Source: Ophthalmolycus amberensis
Lineage: Eukaryota > Chordata > Actinopteri > Perciformes > Zoarcidae
Reading direction: 5' to 3'
Length of the DNA: 64,000 bases
Assembly (NCBI GenBank): GCA_024529925.1
Contig: JAFEUB010001478.1
Coordinates: forward strand, 225,001 to 289,000
The notes under the pieces were generated by a model. The model was not told where the DNA came from. It saw nothing but the letters and a program-made list of their open reading frames with translations, and ran no database searches. How positions within the stretch are numbered: the first letter of the stretch is position 1; the number at the start of each line of letters is the position of its first letter. The translations under genes and the position numbers were made by a program. This document shows positions 1 through 34,000 of this stretch, piece by piece.

Positions 1-1254
1 TGAGTATTAAGGTTGTCGTGATAATTATAAAGCAACTGAAATATACTGTGAACCCTTTGAAAGGCTGTTTGAACGACTAAGACCAGAGAGATGAGGAACA
101 GGAACCTTGTGTTCCAGGACGTGGTGCTGTCGGCGCTCTGGCCACTGAGCGGCAGCGTTGTGTAACGTGTGCAGCTCCAGACTCACAGGAGGAAGATGAA
201 GGTTTGTCTTCTGGGTGGGAAAGAGGAAGAGGAGTCACGTGAGTTCACCTGCTGTGTTCCAGCAGCATTTACTGTAAAAAGACATTCAGAGGAATAAAGT
301 TGTGTTAACATCAAGAAGCTCACAAACATCTGAGGAAACAGAGAGAACTCATTGAGACGAGAATGTTTGTGTGAAGCGTGAACGAAAACCTGAAACAAGC
401 AGAAATCTGAATCAATAATCACTGATGAGTATTTGAATGGGCGACTCATCTCCTGTAAAGATGTACCGGGTCGGTCCTGGAACAAAGAAATGATTAGTCG
501 ACTTATCGATTCGTTGATTTAAAGCGTGTTCATACGTTTTTCTTAAAATAAGTCATTCAGCATCTCGTCTAACTAATCGACTAAAGAGATGTTAGTCCAA
601 ACAATTGATTATTGACGAATCAACTAAGAGATGATTTTATTATGAGTGAAAACATGAATTACATTTATTCTTATTGTTTTCATTTTGATATATATTTGAA
701 ATGTTCAAATCTACTTTGTTTAATTAAAACAGAAATGTAAGGACCTGATAAATAGTACGTACCTTTATTTATTCATCTACCCGGTCCTCAGAAAAAACGA
801 TGTGCAACATTAGCTGCACAATATGTTGACTGTTGCATGAAGCTCTATTTTGTTTTCTTGGGTAAAATATAATTATTAAAAAATATGTAATTTCGTTTTG
901 GCAATAATTCAACTGAACATTCATGCCAATAAAGCTCATATGAATATAATTGAATTGATGGCTGGATGTTTGTACAGATTTATTTTACGAGATATTTAAT
1001 AACGATCGAGCAACGTAGAAATACAGAATGTAGAAAGCATCCGTCTTTGTTCTTCCTACACCTGCCGGCTTCCCATAAGGCATCTGGGCCGTTGACCTCT
1101 GACCCCCAGCTGCAGCTGTGAGCTGGGGGACACTTGAGATGCCGTCTGACAATGTATGGAACACACACACACAAACAAACAGAGACACACACCTAATGAC
1201 ATTACCTGCAATAATGCAATACACTGGAAGACAGGTGCTCTCATGATCTCAATT

Positions 1255-1299
<45 letters not shown>

Positions 1300-1392
1300 C
1301 CTCTTTGTTTCTCCTCTAAACAGTATTACAGGCCTCCCCATATGTCTGGGATCCCTGTTGTCTCCTGCCTACGCCCTGTGTGTGTGTGTGTG

Positions 1393-1486
<94 letters not shown>

Positions 1487-1648
1487 AATCATGATGTGTT
1501 TGTGTGCAAATAAACGTCCTTTGGAAAGCAGGAGGCTGCCGGCTGTGAATGTTTGCTGTTACAACATGAGCCCTGGCTTCTGTGCAACAACCAAAGGGAA
1601 ATCTCTTCTGACATTAAGATAACGCCATCTCTCGCTCTCTCACACACG

Positions 1649-1680
<32 letters not shown>

Positions 1681-2390
1681 CAGATGAGAGGCTGGAGAGC
1701 ACTCGTGGGAATATTGGGAATATGTTTACGGACAAGAGGACTAGTCCGGAGAGTGTAAGGCAGCGATGATTCGATCTTCTTTTCGTTAGCCGCGCTGCTG
1801 TATGGTCAGAAACGGATCGGTGTGATGAGGAGGATCACACATCTAGTTTGTGTAAAGCGTGACAGATGTGGCCGTCTGGTCTCAGTCCTGCAGCCCCGGA
1901 GAAGCCGACCACGTAATCAGTCCCTCAAGCCTCCTGCAGAAGGGCCATGAAATGCTAATACGTGATGCCGACCTGCTGCTCATTCAAGCTCACAGAATAA
2001 AAACCAATCAGAGACGGGAGGCTTTGCTGCTGATGCAATTATGGCTTTAAGTGGGAGACACTAATGACAAAAACATCATTTTCCATGAGATTCTTTTGTC
2101 TATTTTTCCTCCACAACTAGGAGGAAATAAAACATTTATTTTATACTTTGTCTGTTTACATCTGTAGATTTCTCCTAAATTCACCAAAAGTTACCATGAC
2201 ATAATGCCTCATTTACATATTTAAACATCACATTTCAGAAAACTTGTAACACAATAAATACTGCTCTTAATGTGAGTGATGAAGTGGTGAAGTTTCATGG
2301 TGATATCTATGAGGTCATTTATTAACTTAAACCTGAAGCTCAGCTTAGATCAGAATCTACTGTCACTGTTTGTAAGTTGTTGTTGTGTGT

Positions 2391-2449
<59 letters not shown>

Positions 2450-4990
2450 TGTGTGTGAGTGTGTGTGAGTGAGGTGACTGTTATCAGTCAGCAGCACAAA
2501 GAGCTATTCAGAACCCAGAGAGACGCAACAAAGGGACAATTTACTGCAACAAAGACGCCTCCGGCCTGGAGGCCGCGCCGTGTGCACATCTGAACAACGA
2601 GCCTCATGATGTGACATTAGACCTGCAGACTGACTGACTGACATGCAGCATCAGGACCTCAGGTGGAACAAAACCCTGACGTCCACAAGCACTGCAAAAT
2701 AAAATACAGTGACAAAGATAAAGGGTCAGTTCACCCAAATTACAAAATAAAATACTGTTTCTCATTTATCTGGAGTGATATCTGAAAGCAGATAGATTTG
2801 GTTGTTCTTGTCCAGATTTGGAGACAAATTACAATTACAAATTTAAAAATAAATGGTTTGCTGTGAACAGTTTTCCTTTATTTCAACGACACAAAGTTGT
2901 CCCTGTTGGCAGCGATGTCTCCATCATCCAGAGTAAAGGGAACTTATTCTGCGTTATAAGTTTACTACGTCACTGTAACGAGCTGTGGACTCAAATCTGA
3001 TGACTTTAAACTCCACAAAATAACAAAAATAATCAAACATTTTCAACTCGACCTGAACTTTCATGACTTGTGAGCTCACTTTGACTTTGAGCCTAAAAGA
3101 TTTTAAAAGTTCGTTGTTCAAAAAGTGTGCCAGAAATCAATTCATTTTATATTAAAGTCATTTATTCACAGCAAGTCAAAACTTTTTTTTCCCTTCATGA
3201 TTAAGTTCAGTCGCACTTGTTTTAACAGACTTATTGAAATACAAATACAAATTTTGAAAAGCATTCATAGTTTTTGTAAACTAGACATATTTTATTTTTA
3301 TGTTATAAAAATGGCATTTGGTGACTTATTTAGGACTCGAAATTCAAAAATTACGACTTGAGTGAGTTTGAGTTTCCTCTGGTCAACTATCCTCAAACAT
3401 CAGTAAGTGTGACGTCAGTTTCCGTTGGTTACATGCGGCCTTTTCAAAACACAGTTCCGTCTCCACAGGAAACAACTTGTTATGTTGAGGAAGAAGATCT
3501 GTTGTTTGGGTTAAAATAACTAGGAAAGTGTCGTGACGTCAGAACGGCAGTTACGTGACGAATAAGTCATCAACGAACAGCCGTTTTTGTTTGACCCGTC
3601 CACCTTCATGACGTCTTTCTACTTCCTGCTTCGTGATCGCGTGGAGAACATACGGTTTGTTTGCTCATATCAACAACTTACAGTTCATTCATTTTTGGTG
3701 GGTAAAGCTACGAACGCTGTGTGAGAACAGCGCACTCTGGTAAACAGTGAGTTTATAACTCCAGGGCTTTCATTGTGAGAGGTTTACAACAGAAGGAGTG
3801 GATCTGGTCTGGTAGTAAAGTTTGCTATCTTGTTCTCGGACTACAGGGCCTCATGTGTTGTTGTACTCTAATGTACGTTTTCAATACGTCTGTTCCTCAA
3901 ACGTGATTGGTTGATGCCTTTATTCCCAACGCAAAAGATCAGAAACATCTCTCTCGTTCTGGAAAAAATGACACCACTTTGTCGTAATATTCACGTTCTG
4001 TGTTAAAGTATTTTTAAAACCGATTAAAACAATATATTGTAAAGTCCTTTACTTGTGACTTGCAAAACTATGGTTTTGTCCGTCCTACTTCATTGTACTG
4101 AAACTCAGAGACAGATGTCTAAACTAAACTAAATGACCTGCACCACCATGAGTAGATCAGAAAATGTTTGTTTTTTTGGTGAACTGGCCCTTTAAAATAA
4201 GGAGGTATAGAATCTGCCAATCTGATGTCATCACCACCGTTTGAATCTCAGGGGTTTCCACTGAGAAAACTGAGTGGATCGGCGCCTGACGACATCTCTG
4301 AAACTGCAGGAAGCACACTTCCTGTATGCTGCGATGGGATTAAAAGAGATGGAACACACCCCATTAATCCCAGAAGGGAGTCACCCCAGTCCATGGGCAG
4401 TCAAACAGGATGAACTGATCAATGCTGTGCGCCCAACCCCGTCAAACACACAGAGACACAGAGCTCTGAGTCAAACAGAGCAATCAGCCGCACAAAAGAC
4501 ACGTGCAGATGACCTGTTGCTATGACCACTGCAGCTGCAGTGACAGCCATCCACTGCAAACAGCTAGCCTGCACAAACACAGCCATGTGAGCGGGCCAGG
4601 TGCTTCCTCATGTCACCAACAGCAGCACATCGGTGACCTGCTTCAAAATAAGCCTTTATTTCTCACACTGATACGGCCACATGATGCTATGTTCATGTAT
4701 GGGACACAAACAGGCTGCTCTCACACGGTGTTTGTAGCTACGAAGTACCTACGAACATACATGCGCTGTGATTCGTAGACATCCCGACATTCATTTGTAT
4801 GTAATCCAGGTCATCACGAACCAGGAAGTATTTCACCATCTTTTCCTGAACCTAACTAAGTATTTTATTTGATCTTTTTCCTCTCACAAAAACAGAATCT
4901 AGCTAGCCTTTCATGTTAGATTCAATCTACAACTATCAGAACAATACAAACATTCAGGCTCCCTCATGTGGCTCAACGGTGAACTGCAGA
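1..4990. other. Upstream intergenic DNA with no recognisable gene
   Basis: I see no exon-like frame with family similarity here. It holds (TG)n/(CA)n tracts (about 1257-1298, 1377-1484, 1640-1682, 2391-2470), an AT-rich stretch with repeated TCGACTAATCGA-like motifs at about 491-640 that looks like a decayed transposon, and one copy of a dispersed repeat at about 2070-2325. Short open frames in it are non-conserved or run through the microsatellites. Confidence 0.6.
2070..2325 (+). repeat. Dispersed repeat family R1, copy 1
   Basis: The stretch includes the landmarks GCCTCATTTACATATTTAAA, CTTGTAACACAATAAATACT and TTAATGTGAGTGATGAAGTG. The same landmarks recur at about 20,895-21,030 in the same orientation, and in reverse at about 37,625-37,870 and 39,340-39,570. 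The spread and orientation indicate an old interspersed element. I cannot assign it to a named family. Confidence 0.6.
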
Positions 4991-5174
4991 TATAAATGTT
5001 AAAGTTACTGTGAGGAACATTCATTTAGTGTTGGTTCTGTTGGTCCCTGTGGACTAAAGTGTGTCTCTGTGGACCAGAGTCCGTTTAGAAAACCTCTCAT
5101 CTTACTGCAGCAGGTCTGACAGTCTGCTCCTCTCAGTCCTGGTTCTGGTTCTCCCGTGCCTCCCTTCCCTCCAG

Positions 5175-5640
5175 CGGGTCCAGCAATACGTCCTGGGTCT
5201 CCAGCAGCGTGGTGTTGGCTCCCAGAGAGGAGAAGCTCTGCTCCTGGAGGAGGAGGAGGAGGAGGAGGAGGAGGAGGAGGAGACGCTGTTGCTGCCGGGA
5301 GCTGAGCTCTCCTCCTCCCTCCGGAGCTCCGACTGCAGGTCCAAGGCTGCGGGTGAAGCCGGATCTGGGTCTGTCCACGGTGGACCGGTCTCTGCTGGAG
5401 GATCTGGGTCTGTCCACGGTGGACCGGTCTCTGCTGGAGGATCTGGGTCTGTCCACGGTGGACCGGTCTCTGCTGGAGGATCTGGGTCTGTCCACGGTGG
5501 ACCGGTCTCTGCTGGAGGATCTGGGTCTGTCCACGGTGGACCGGTCTCTGCTGGAGGATCTGGGTCTGTCCTCGGTGAACCGGTCTCTGCTGGAGTCTGA
5601 GCTGAAGGAGGTTCTGGTGAACCTGCATGAGTTCATCTGA
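5175..5640 (+). other. 39-bp tandem repeat (6 units) in an open frame; possible exon fragment of unknown gene
   Basis: From 5362 to 5595 there are six copies of a 39-bp unit. All are open on the + strand and each encodes 13 residues containing LGLSTVDRSLLED; the last copy has diverged (SSVNRSLLES). The frame then reads ELKEVLVNLHEFI and stops at 5638-5640. A good pyrimidine tract and AG end at 5174, just upstream, and a (GGA)n run at about 5249-5282 would encode Glu or Arg depending on frame. The more protein-like acidic frame before the repeat (RVQQYVLGLQQRG...) is not the frame of the repeat itself, so an intact exon would need a frame change. It could be the last exon of an unidentified gene, a pseudogene, or plain minisatellite DNA. 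I do not recognise the protein. Confidence 0.3.
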
Positions 5641-6274
5641 TTTCACCAGAATCCGACCCGGTGGCTCCGATGACGAGCATCAAGAATAACTCTATAGAAA
5701 CAGACCATCTTCTCTCTGATGGTCTCTTTACTTCTGCAAAAAAAGAGAACAAATGTGCAGAACTCTGCTCAAGTCAGAATTGATGTGTCACAGTCTGTAT
5801 GTGGCCGGGGAAGCTGGGAGTCAGGGAATGGACCCCCCCCTCTCCTTAACACCACCCCCACCTCTACCCACCCACACAGGCTGACCCCCTCCCCCAGCCC
5901 AGCAGCATCAGACACCAGCAGCTGGCAGACTGCCCCATTTAACTCCCTGCAGCACTTACTGGGCCTGGCTAATCACTGGTGCTCAGCACCATCCGTGGCG
6001 ACCACACCTGCCCCGTCGCTGGTGGGACTGTCCCATCTGGGACCTTGTGATGGGGAATTTCAGGGAGGGTGGTGGCAGGGGGGGTGTCTTCCAAACCGCT
6101 CAAAGTGATTGGAGTCAATGATTTAACTCCAATCACTTGATTTTCTTGAGGTTCACATTGTTTGGGAATTTATCGACCAAACGTTTAACACGGTCTCACG
6201 TCAGCTTGTGAAAAAGTCACAAAATACAATCGATTGGTTTCCTGTACAGGGACGAGATTATGTTAAAGATTAAA
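5641..6274. other. Intergenic spacer, no gene seen
   Basis: A C-rich stretch at about 5835-6080 reads as unique sequence on inspection, without tandem structure, and is flanked by AT-rich DNA. A 129-codon open frame at 5719-6108 lacks any family signature, so I do not call it a gene. It could be a conserved non-coding element, which cannot be judged from one genome. Confidence 0.4.
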
Positions 6275-8702
6275 GTTAGGTGTAGGCAACACAACCAACA
6301 GTTAGGTTTAGACAACTAAACCAACAGTTAGGTTTAGACAACAAAACCAACAGCTAGATTTAGACAACAAAACCAACAGTTAGGTTTAGACAACTAAACC
6401 AACAGTTAGGTTTAGACAACTAAACCAACAGTTAGGTTTAGACAACAAAACCAACAGCTAGATTTAGACAACAAAACCAACAGTTAGGTTGAGACAACAA
6501 AACCAACAGTTAGGTTTAGACAACTAAACCAACAGTTAGGTTTAGACAACTAAACCAACAGTTAGGTTTAGACAACAAAACCAACAGCTAGATTTAGACA
6601 ACTAAACCAACAGTTAGGTTTAGACAACTAAACCAACAGTTAGGTTTAGGCAACTAAACCAACAGTTAGGTTTAGACAACAAAACCAACAGTTAGGTTTA
6701 GACAACTAAACCAACAGTTAGGTTTAGGCAACCAAACCAACAGTTAGGTTTAGACAACTAAACCAACAGTTAGGTTTAGGCAACCAAACCAACAGTTAGG
6801 TTTAGACAACTAAACCAACAGTTAGGTTTAGGCAACTAAACCAACAGTTAGGTTTAGACAACTAAACCAACAGTTAGGTTTAGACAACAAAACCAACAGT
6901 TAGGTTTAGACAACTAAACCAACAGTTAGGTTTAGACAACAAAACCAACAGTTAGGTTTAGACAACTAAACCAACAGTTAGGTTTCGACAACTAAACCAA
7001 CAGTTAGGTTTAGGCAACTAAACCAACAGTTAGGTTTAGACAACTAAACCAACAGTTAGGTTTAGACAACAAAACCAACAGTTAGGTTTAGACAACTAAA
7101 CCAACAGTTAGGTTTAGACAACAAAACCAACAGTTAGGTTTAGACAACAAAACCAACAGTTAGGTTTAGGCAACAAAACCAACAGTTAGGTTTAGACAAC
7201 TAAACCAACAGTTAGGTTTAGACAACAAAACCAACAGTTAGGTTTAGACAACTAAACCAACAGTTAGGTTTAGACAACAAAACCAACAGTTAGGTTTAGA
7301 CAACTAAACCAACAGTTAGGTTTAGACAACTAAACCAACAGTTAGGTTTAGACAACTAAACCAACAGTTAGGTTTAGACAACAAAACCAACAGTTAGGTT
7401 TAGACAACTAAACCAACAGTTAGGTTTAGACAACTAAACCAACAGTTAGGTTTAGACAACTAAACCAACAGTTAGGTTTAGACAACAAAACCAACAGTTA
7501 GGTTTAGACAACTAAACCAACAGTTAGGTTTAGACAACTAAACCAACAGTTAGGTTTAGACAACAAAACCAACAGTTAGGTTTAGACAACTAAACCAACA
7601 GTTAGGTTTAGACAACTAAACCAACAGTTAGGTTTCGACAACACAACCAACAGTTAGGTTTAGACAACTAAATCAACAGTTAGGTTTAGACAACTAAACC
7701 AACAGTTAGGTTTAGACAACTAAACCAACAGTTAGGTTTCGACAACACAACCAACAGTTAGGTTTCGACAACAAAACCAACAGTTAGGTTTAGACAACTA
7801 AACCAACAGTTAGGTTTAGACAACTAAACCAACAGTTAGGTTTAGACAACACAACCAACAGTTAGGTTTAGACAACTAAACCAACAGTTAGGTTTAGACA
7901 ACTAAACCAACAGTTAGGTTTCGACAACACAACCAACAGTTAGGTTTAGACAACTAAACCAACAGTTAGGTTTAGACAACTAAACCAACAGTTAGGTTTA
8001 GACAACACAACCAACAGTTAGGTTTAGACAACTAAACCAACAGTTAGGTTTAGACAACAAAACCAACAGTTAGGTTTAGACAACAAAACCAACAGTTAGG
8101 GTTAGACAACAAAACCAACAGTTAGGTTTAGACAACTAAACCAACAGTTAGGTTTAGACAACACAACCAACAGTTAGGTTTAGACAACTAAACCAACAGT
8201 TAGGTTTAGACAACAAAACCAACAGTTAGGTTTAGACAACAAAACCAACAGTTAGGGTTAGACAACAAAACCAACAGTTAGGTTTAGACAACTAAACCAA
8301 CAGTTAGGTTTAGACAACTAAACTAACAGTTAGGTTTAGACAACACAACCAACAGTTAGGTTTAGACAACACAACCAACAGTTAGGTTTAGACAACACAA
8401 CCAACAGTTAGGTTTAGACAACTAAACCAACAGTTAGGTTTAGACAACTAAACCAACAGTTAGGTTTAGACAACACAACCAACAGTTAGGTTTAGACAAC
8501 TAAACCAACAGTTAGGTTTAGACAACACAACCAACAGTTAGGTTTAGACAACTAAACCAACAGTTAGGTTTAGACAACAAAACCAACAGTTAGGTTCAGA
8601 CAACTAAACCAACAGTTAGGTTTAGACAACACAACCAACAGTTAGGTTTAAACAACTAAACCAACAGTTAGGTTTAGACAACTAAACCAACAGTTAGGTT
8701 TA
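6275..8702. repeat. 26-bp minisatellite, about 93 units, each able to form a hairpin
   Basis: The array is about 2.43 kb of head-to-tail 26-bp units built on CCAACAGTTAGGTTTAGACA. Within the consensus unit, GGTTTAG and CTAAACC are reverse complements separated by ACAA, giving a 7-bp stem with a 4-nt loop. Many units differ just after the loop (ACTAAACC, ACAAAACC, ACACAACC, GGCAACCAAACC), and several of these variants weaken the stem. There is no open frame of interest. It lies about 1.7 kb upstream of the cpeb2 start codon. Confidence 0.95.
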
Positions 8703-9004
8703 AGTCATGAACAGTTTGGAAAACCACTCCCATAAAACAACAACGTGGTGTTGAACCGGTCTTCCAGTTGAAAGTCCGGTTTGTTGGACTCATCTACTTC
8801 CCCTCCCGCCCACCAATACTCGTCTTTTTAGATAATATAAAGTACGTCACTTGCTCTGTCTGTTGCTTAGTCACATGGATGAATTCATAAATAAGGCTCC
8901 TCGTTGACTTTCCATCGGCATTATTGCCGTTCTGAGCAACACAAACAACAACTATTGTTGTTGTTTGACAATCTGTCCTCCTCATTAGAGAGCACGTTCA
9001 CACA

Positions 9005-9030
9005 GAGAGAGAGAGAGAGAGGGGGGGGGA

Positions 9031-9074
<44 letters not shown>

Positions 9075-9077
9075 GAG
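9005..9077. repeat. (GA)n microsatellite with a G run
   Basis: An imperfect GA tract, interrupted by a G run, lies upstream of the cpeb2 promoter zone. A second homopolymer of 21 G occurs at 9196-9216. Confidence 0.9.
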
Positions 9078-9289
9078 GCTGCATGATTTATTCAGCTCCA
9101 ATCACGAGAAAGACAAAATGATCCCTGTCTGTTCATGTTACAACAGATAATCCCCTCTGTTCAGCACCAAGAAGGATCTCTCATAGAAAACACATGGGGG
9201 GGGGGGGGGGGGGGGGCTTATGAGGCCGATCATACGGTAAGGTTGCTTGTCAGCGTTGAGTTCAGAACAGCGGATGATGATCCATCTCC

Positions 9290-10414
9290 CGTTGACACGC
9301 GCTGACATAGAAAACTATATTTAGCTGCTTCGCGTCCGTGCGTAAAGTGACGTTGGCGCGGACGCACCGCGCGCGGTGGATTGTGGACTGACTGCTGATG
9401 GGAGCAAACCGGTGATGTTGAAGTGATTATGAAAACATTTCTTTAATTAAGGACACTTTGTTCCAAACGTCCACGAATGACTTGAGTTCTGAATGTTCGT
9501 TCCAACCAACAGTCAGATTTATGTTGCTTTCTTTATGTTTTCTTTTAGATTTTTGTTTTTTTCTTGTTTGTTTACTTTTGTTAGTATGTATTTCGCGTTT
9601 GTTGTTTTATTGTGCACAAACACAATGTGAATTATTTTTTAAGCTGGCTGGGAGATAAAAATCAAAGAAGTGCTTTTGGACATGCCACGTCAGTACTTTC
9701 AAAATAAAATAAAATGAAATGAATGAATGAATTACTTTTAGGGACACAACAGCACGTGATATTATAGTACAAGTACACGACCCTCATCACTGACAACCAG
9801 ACTGACTCCAGTTCAGCCTCCACAGAGACGTGAGTGACGTGTCCTGCTGTTTTTAGGAGTAGATACTGCACTTTATGAATAATGAAACAAAACAAAACAA
9901 ATGACGTAAACAATGCGGTCCTCTTTGCAGCTCGGGCTTCGAGGCTGGAGGCGGGCGCGCCGGGGCGTGACGCGGCCGTGACGTAGTTGCAGCCGGGGAT
10001 CTTTTTAATCCTCTGCCGCAGCAGCAGCAGCCGGTAACCAGAGGAGGGGGAGCACGGTCTGACGGGAATGGACCGCACAGGCTCGGGCTAGTCTGCACTG
10101 AAGGCCGAAATATATCTAACGGTAATATCAGCGAGGGAAACGGAGAGGACTGGAACGGGCCGGCTGTTCGCGAAGGCCAGACCCCCTCCTCCTCCTGCTG
10201 CTCCTCCTGCAGCCTGGCCCCGGTCCACAGATGAAACGGACCTCGTTTAGAAACACTGTTTGAAATATAGATCTTCAAACGCATGTGTAGGACTCGTTTA
10301 AAAGCCGATCTCTAGCCGGCTGACGGATACTTCACGCCTCGTCCCCGGTTCGCCCTTCAGCGACGTCGCCGCGCGTCCCCGCTGTTCCCTTCAGCTGCTG
10401 CGCATCAGCAACAC
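9290..10414 (+). promoter_or_regulatory. cpeb2: CpG-rich promoter / 5'UTR zone of cpeb2
   Basis: CpG density rises sharply compared with the AT-rich flanks, with GCGCGCGG-like runs at about 9355-9377 and a dense stretch at about 9930-10,420 leading to the ATG at 10,415. No TATA box stands out, which fits a CpG-island promoter. An AT-rich dip lies at about 9420-9900. The transcription start and any upstream non-coding exon cannot be placed from sequence alone. Confidence 0.5.
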
Positions 10415-31034
<20,620 letters not shown>

Positions 31035-34000
31035 AGACGCCGCCGCGGCGGCCACGGCGACACAGTCAGAGGGGAAGGGAAGTGAAACCCTGGCTCACGG
31101 GAGAGAGAGCGCTGCCTCCCCCTAATCTATCAGTATAATCCAGTACGTAACACTATACAGTATATGCTATATATATATATCTATATCTATATATCTTTTG
31201 TAGCAGCCAAACACCACAAGCCTCAGTTTTTCACCAAAACTCCCCTCACATCTCAGGCTCTGACAACTCTACAACTCTTTTGTGGTACTTTCATCTTTTC
31301 TAAGAGGAGATTTTAAAAAAAGGAAGAAAAAGAGAGAGATTGATTTTTGTAGGTTTTTTATTGTTATTATTATTATTTTTGTATGTGAGATTTAAAGTAG
31401 ATTTGGGAATGTTCTTTTTGCATGGGGGGCAGCTTGTCTGTTTGTCTGCTGCTATAGCCCCCCCCCCCCAGCAGTGTGTGTGTTTAGTGCACACACTTGT
31501 TTCTTGGGGGGAAAGCTAAAAAACCTTGATTCTCTCGTGTTGACGCCCCGGGTCATTAACCAAAGGTAGCAACAAAATGAATGATAGGAAGCATCAAATT
31601 GACAAATTTTTCTGCCGCAAAACAAACGGTTGTTTTTTTATCTTTCTTCTAAGAGAGTTTTATTACAAACTGAAATATGTCTGCGCTCACACTGACCCAC
31701 AGAGTGACTCCTGAAAATCTGGTTTCCGCTATTCAACGTTTATACTCAACAAGCTATTTTAGAAGCTTTGCTGCTATATATACATATATAGATATGTATA
31801 TATATATATATGAATAGATGTGGAGGTATTATATTTAATGCCGTGTATAAACCAGAATCACGTCAACTGAAATGCAGTCGGCACTCATCCACTGACGGCC
31901 CACCCGCGCCATGGAAAGTGCATGTTATGACGATAGTAGCTACACAAATAGCATGCAGGATAGAATTTAAAAAACAAACCACTGAAATCATAATTAAAGA
32001 CAAAAAGTAGCATGAACATCTGTTACAGATGCCGAAGAGTGAAAAAAAAATCGGACAAATACGTTTTGAAAGAAACTCCATATTTAAACTTGCATGCGTT
32101 GATGTTTGTCTGTTGTTTGGTCCGTTTACATACTTAACGATACAAAGAGTGACATTGGTTCTACTGTAGTGGACGCCGGTGTTTCGTGACGCGGTGGCTT
32201 GTACGGCAGAAGAAAAAAACAAAAAACAAAAAAAAGCAGAGTGGTGTTCAGTGGTTTGTGTCTTTGTCGTCCTCCGTGCTGTGCGACTGGTTTCTCTTTA
32301 ATGTAGACGGAGGCGCTAGTTTAGTTACCTGGAGGAGAATCAAAACCCCTTTGTGTGTGTTTCCAACGGTCCGTCTGATCGAGCATCGCCTCTGCAGACA
32401 AAAAGCAAGCAGACTTAACTGGGAGAAGCATCACGAGAACATCTCTCAACTACATGTTTTGTATAGTATAGTGTCGTGTATAACTCCGGGGAGACTCCGG
32501 CTCACCACCACGAAAGCTAAAGTATGTCCTCTGCGACGCTCTAAAGATGGAACTCTCCTCTCCTCGGTTGTCTCGTTTGAGTTCCACCCTTGAATCACTC
32601 TTAAGTAAAACAGATACCTGATCTCGGGACAATCTTTCTGTGAGGACGGTGGGCCCAGCCGTCCCTTCGGTACTGTACAAGTGTGTCGTCGTGGTTTTTT
32701 ATTCGTGCTCCACGCTCCTCCTTATCGGTGTCCAGGCGTCAAGTGTGTGCTGTTACGAAACCCGAATGAAACTGAGACTCTATTACTTTTTATTTTGTTT
32801 GTGTCAACTACTTACCCATCACTGGCCCTTCAATATTTTTTTTTTTTTTTAAGTAATATATATATTATGCACTACTTTTCTATATCCCCACTTTATTTCT
32901 TATCCACCCTCCTTCAGTGAATTTAAGCGCAGACGTGGATTCTCTGAAACCTCCACTTATTTATGATCCTACAGAAGATTTATCAAATGTTTTTATTTTT
33001 TCATGGTTACTTATTTAAGATGTAGCGTGAAGCAGTGGTCTTAAGTTATCTATGTTCTATATGAGTAGAGCAGGAATCCAATATTTTCTAATATATTCTA
33101 ATGTAGTCTGGATGTTGTGAGGACCGGGGGGGGGGACGTGATCGAGGGGAAAGTTAAAGAGTACCTAAACCCCCAAACCACGACTATAAACCAATGTATA
33201 TGTGTTTTTAGGAGTGTTGTTGATGGATTTGGGTCCAAAGTATTTGAATTCTATATAATATTCATATTTACCGCCCTCCACTGGTTGAAACCTGGATATT
33301 GCAATCACATTTTGTTGTATATGGCTTTTGGTTACCCTTTCAATTAGCCTGTGAATCGCTAAAGCTAATCTCTAGACTAACTTTACGCCTTAATATAATT
33401 TAAACAGGCGAGTTATATAAAAATGCATCCTCCATACAGTCGTCATGAACGGGGATATTAGCTGTAGAGCTATTTATAACCACATGTTTATTGCTGCTGC
33501 AAAGTTGGGCATTTTAACAGGTCGATGGTGATTGACTCGCTCTTTGGAGCCTCAAGTGGCCGTTTGAGAAACTGCAGCTTTTGGCACTTCCACGTGAGCT
33601 TCATTTGTCAGCAGCGGAGGTTTGCTGCTTGGCTTATTGCTAGCATATACATAGCTAGCGCTAATGCTAATCACTAGCATACTCATATCCCATGTAAACT
33701 CAAATGCACAAATATGAGTTTATACTGTATTTTGTAACCGTAACAGACCCTTTAAGCAATCTTACATGACCATAATCATAACAATAGCCAGCATGCTAGC
33801 AATTAGCATAAGCTAATTGAAAGGGTAACGGCTACCATGAATGACAATTTAAAAACCAGTAAAGTTTGGCTAAATGTTAATGTATCGTGTGGTGCTTTAT
33901 ATGTTCTGTAACTGTAGCATTAATGCGTGCTGGAATTAGCAAGCTAGCTAGCTAACTAGCCAGCTGCTAAATGAGTAAAATTTAACAACTTAATGCTTCT

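Noticed and set aside
5719..6108. A 129-residue Pro/Ser-rich frame
   Set aside because: There is no recognisable family, no splice support and the composition is explained by C-rich DNA; it is kept only as a note in the spacer entry.
6275..8702. CRISPR-like or telomere-like array
   Set aside because: The units abut with no unique spacers, and TTAGGTTTAG is not the vertebrate telomere TTAGGG. It is a minisatellite in a vertebrate genome.
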